Source: Hyphomicrobiales bacterium (GTDB taxonomy: Bacteria > Pseudomonadota > Alphaproteobacteria > Rhizobiales > Aestuariivirgaceae). Taken from it: a stretch of 44,093 nucleotides of DNA. Every line of letters starts with the position of its first letter. Position 1 is the first letter of the stretch. Location: positions 1-44,093 of the forward strand of contig JANYHB010000028.1 of NCBI GenBank assembly GCA_025359265.1, read 5' to 3'. This document shows, in pieces, positions 42,903 to 44,093 of this stretch. The notes beneath the pieces are model-generated. The model did no database searches. It saw nothing but the letters and a program-made list of their open reading frames with translations, and was not told where the DNA came from. The translations under genes and the position numbers were made by a program.

Positions 42903-43637
42903 ATGACCTATTGCGTGGGAATGTTGCTTGATGAAGGGCTGGTGATGGCCGCCGACACGCGCACCAACGCCGGCATGGATAGCGTTGGAAAATTCAAAAA
43001 ACTGCACTGCTGGTCAAATCCGGGTAGAGGCGTTTTCACTTTGCTAACGGCGGGCAATTTGGCTGCCACTCAGGCCGTGGTCAGCCTGATCAGCGAACAC
43101 GCAAGCCCCACCAAATTGAAAGACCAAGATAATATATTCGCCGCTAAAACCATGTTTCAGGCCGCCCGCATCTTAGGCCGCGCCATTCGCGCCGTCCGCA
43201 AGATTGAAGATGAACAACTGGGTGCCAGGGCAGATGCCTTTTCTGCGAGTTTTATTTTTGGTGGGCAGATAGGCAAAGAAATTCCGCGCTTGTTCCAAAT
43301 TTATACGGAAGGTAACTTTATTGAAGCAACGTCAGACACCCCGTTTTTCCAAATCGGCGAACATAAATACGGCAAACCAATTTTAGACCGTGTTGCGCGC
43401 AATGACATGAAACTGGGTGATGCGGCCAAGATGGTACTGCTGTCTTTCGATTCTACACTCCGTTCAAACCTCAGCGTTGGCTTGCCAATTGACATGCTGA
43501 CCTACGAAACCGGCGCGCTGAAGTTTGAACACACCAAACGCATTGGGCCCGATGACCCGTATTTCAAAATGCTGTCTATGGAGTGGTCAAAAGCCTTGCG
43601 CAATGCCTTTGCCCAGATTGAGGCTTTTGATATCTAG
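42903..43637 (+). CDS. Anbu, proteasome-related peptidase
   Basis: A 244-residue protein from the ATG at 42903, with GGAATTGG before it; an open frame from 42846 overlaps the previous gene and would hide the catalytic Thr. After loss of Met the N-terminal nucleophile is Thr1 (MTYCVGMLLDEGLVMAADTRTNAG), with Asp17 and the FKK lysine pair at about 31-32 in mature numbering, as in proteasome beta subunits and HslV. Anbu forms self-compartmentalised particles with no known ATPase partner. Its usual neighbours are exactly the three genes upstream. Confidence 0.94.
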   Translation: MTYCVGMLLDEGLVMAADTRTNAGMDSVGKFKKLHCWSNPGRGVFTLLTAGNLAATQAVVSLISEHASPTKLKDQDNIFAAKTMFQAARILGRAIRAVRKIEDEQLGARADAFSASFIFGGQIGKEIPRLFQIYTEGNFIEATSDTPFFQIGEHKYGKPILDRVARNDMKLGDAAKMVLLSFDSTLRSNLSVGLPIDMLTYETGALKFEHTKRIGPDDPYFKMLSMEWSKALRNAFAQIEAFDI

Positions 43638-43690
43638 ATCGAACCTTGGTACCAGCAAAAACTCAAATCTGAACGTTTGGAATTTTTGTT

Positions 43691-44093
43691 TCAATCGCCC
43701 AGTTGCGTTTTCATGCGGTATCCGGCTGAATAACTCAGCTTCGCAAAGGTAATGGGCAAATTCCCAAGCCGCGTGGACCGCTCAGCTACAAAAATGGGAG
43801 TACCTGGGTTGAGCGACAGAAATTGCCCAATCTCTGGGCTGGCTGCTTCTGCAAAAAAATGAAATTCTGCGGTGCTGAACGGAACCATGTTAACCAACCA
43901 TTCGTTCGGGCTTTCTCTCCGGAAATCTACCTGCTTGCTCGCAGGCACGGCTGAGAGGTTAATCCAGCGATCTTCAAACACAAATGCCGCTGAATTGGCA
44001 AAATGTAAACAGCGCAAATGTATAAGTTTTCCCCTTCCTGGAAACTTATGCCACGCCAGTAGCCATGGCGGAGGGCTAACGATCGCACGGTCA
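43691..44093 (-). CDS. HutC-like GntR family regulator, UTRA domain end (partial)
   Basis: The frame is open from the right edge to the stop at 43691, about 134 residues visible. Reading in from the edge, it shows FPGRGKLIHLRCLHFANS, FEDRWINLSAVP, VNMVPFSTAEFHFFAEAASPEIGQF and TFAKLSYSAGYRMKTQLGD. This is the ligand-binding UTRA domain of HutC-type regulators, which repress histidine utilisation genes; the DNA-binding N-terminus lies outside. Histidine-pathway genes would be expected beyond the edge. It is convergent with Anbu, 53 bases apart. Confidence 0.82.
   Translation of the reverse strand, partial: DRAIVSPPPWLLAWHKFPGRGKLIHLRCLHFANSAAFVFEDRWINLSAVPASKQVDFRRESPNEWLVNMVPFSTAEFHFFAEAASPEIGQFLSLNPGTPIFVAERSTRLGNLPITFAKLSYSAGYRMKTQLGD

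Overview
The window reads as chromosomal DNA from an alphaproteobacterium of the Hyphomicrobiales (Rhizobiales) type. Evidence for this is a nearly complete flagellar regulon in the gene order known from Sinorhizobium and Brucella, the clade-specific factors MotC, MotE, FlbT, FlaF, DUF1217 and FtcR/Rem, and perfect CtrA boxes (TTAA-N7-TTAA). By eye the GC content is moderate, near 50%. No tRNA, rRNA, insertion sequence, phage gene or CRISPR array was seen.

Layout. 1-3645: an NAD-dependent epimerase (partial at the left edge) and a sugar ABC transporter of the FrcB/FrcA/FrcC kind, with the binding protein divergent from the ATPase and permease. 3652-4341: the atypical response regulator FtcR (Rem), convergent with the permease and preceded by a CtrA box. 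4689-15323 (minus strand): flgE-flgK-flgL-flaF-flbT-flgD-fliQ-flhA-fliR followed by five small genes (a FliJ-like coiled coil, a FlgJ-like rod-binding protein, a FlgN-like protein and two membrane-anchored proteins of unknown function). 15486-22133 (minus): fliF, a FliH-like gene, motB, motC, fliK and a lytic transglycosylase whose start lies deep inside fliK. 22197-24231: two flagellin genes, each with its own upstream region and sharing leader motifs. 24419-34704 (minus): a 15-gene, mostly overlapping run motA-fliM-fliN-fliG-flhB-flgB-flgC-fliE-flgG-flgA-flgI-motE-flgH-fliL-fliP. 34823-37724 (plus): DUF1217, flgF and fliI, divergent from motA.

37848-43637 (plus): a TPR-like/ATP-grasp protein, a 580-base gap holding a candidate small RNA with an intrinsic terminator, then a four-gene operon: circularly permuted ATP-grasp, alpha-E protein, transglutaminase-like protein and the proteasome-related protease Anbu. 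The last gene, partial at the right edge and convergent, is the UTRA-domain end of a HutC-like GntR regulator.

The flagellar genes together encode rod, hook, filament, MS and C rings, export apparatus, ATPase, P and L rings, stator and periplasmic motility proteins. Not seen here are fliO, fliD, fliS, flhF/flhG, visN/visR, a sigma-28 gene or chemotaxis genes. The most interesting items are the candidate small RNA with a CCUCCC motif, the Anbu/amidoligase operon next to a second ATP-grasp gene, FtcR with Glu at the phosphoacceptor position, the uncharacterised small flagellar genes, the fliK/transglycosylase overlap, and the CtrA boxes and shared leader motifs at the flagellin genes.
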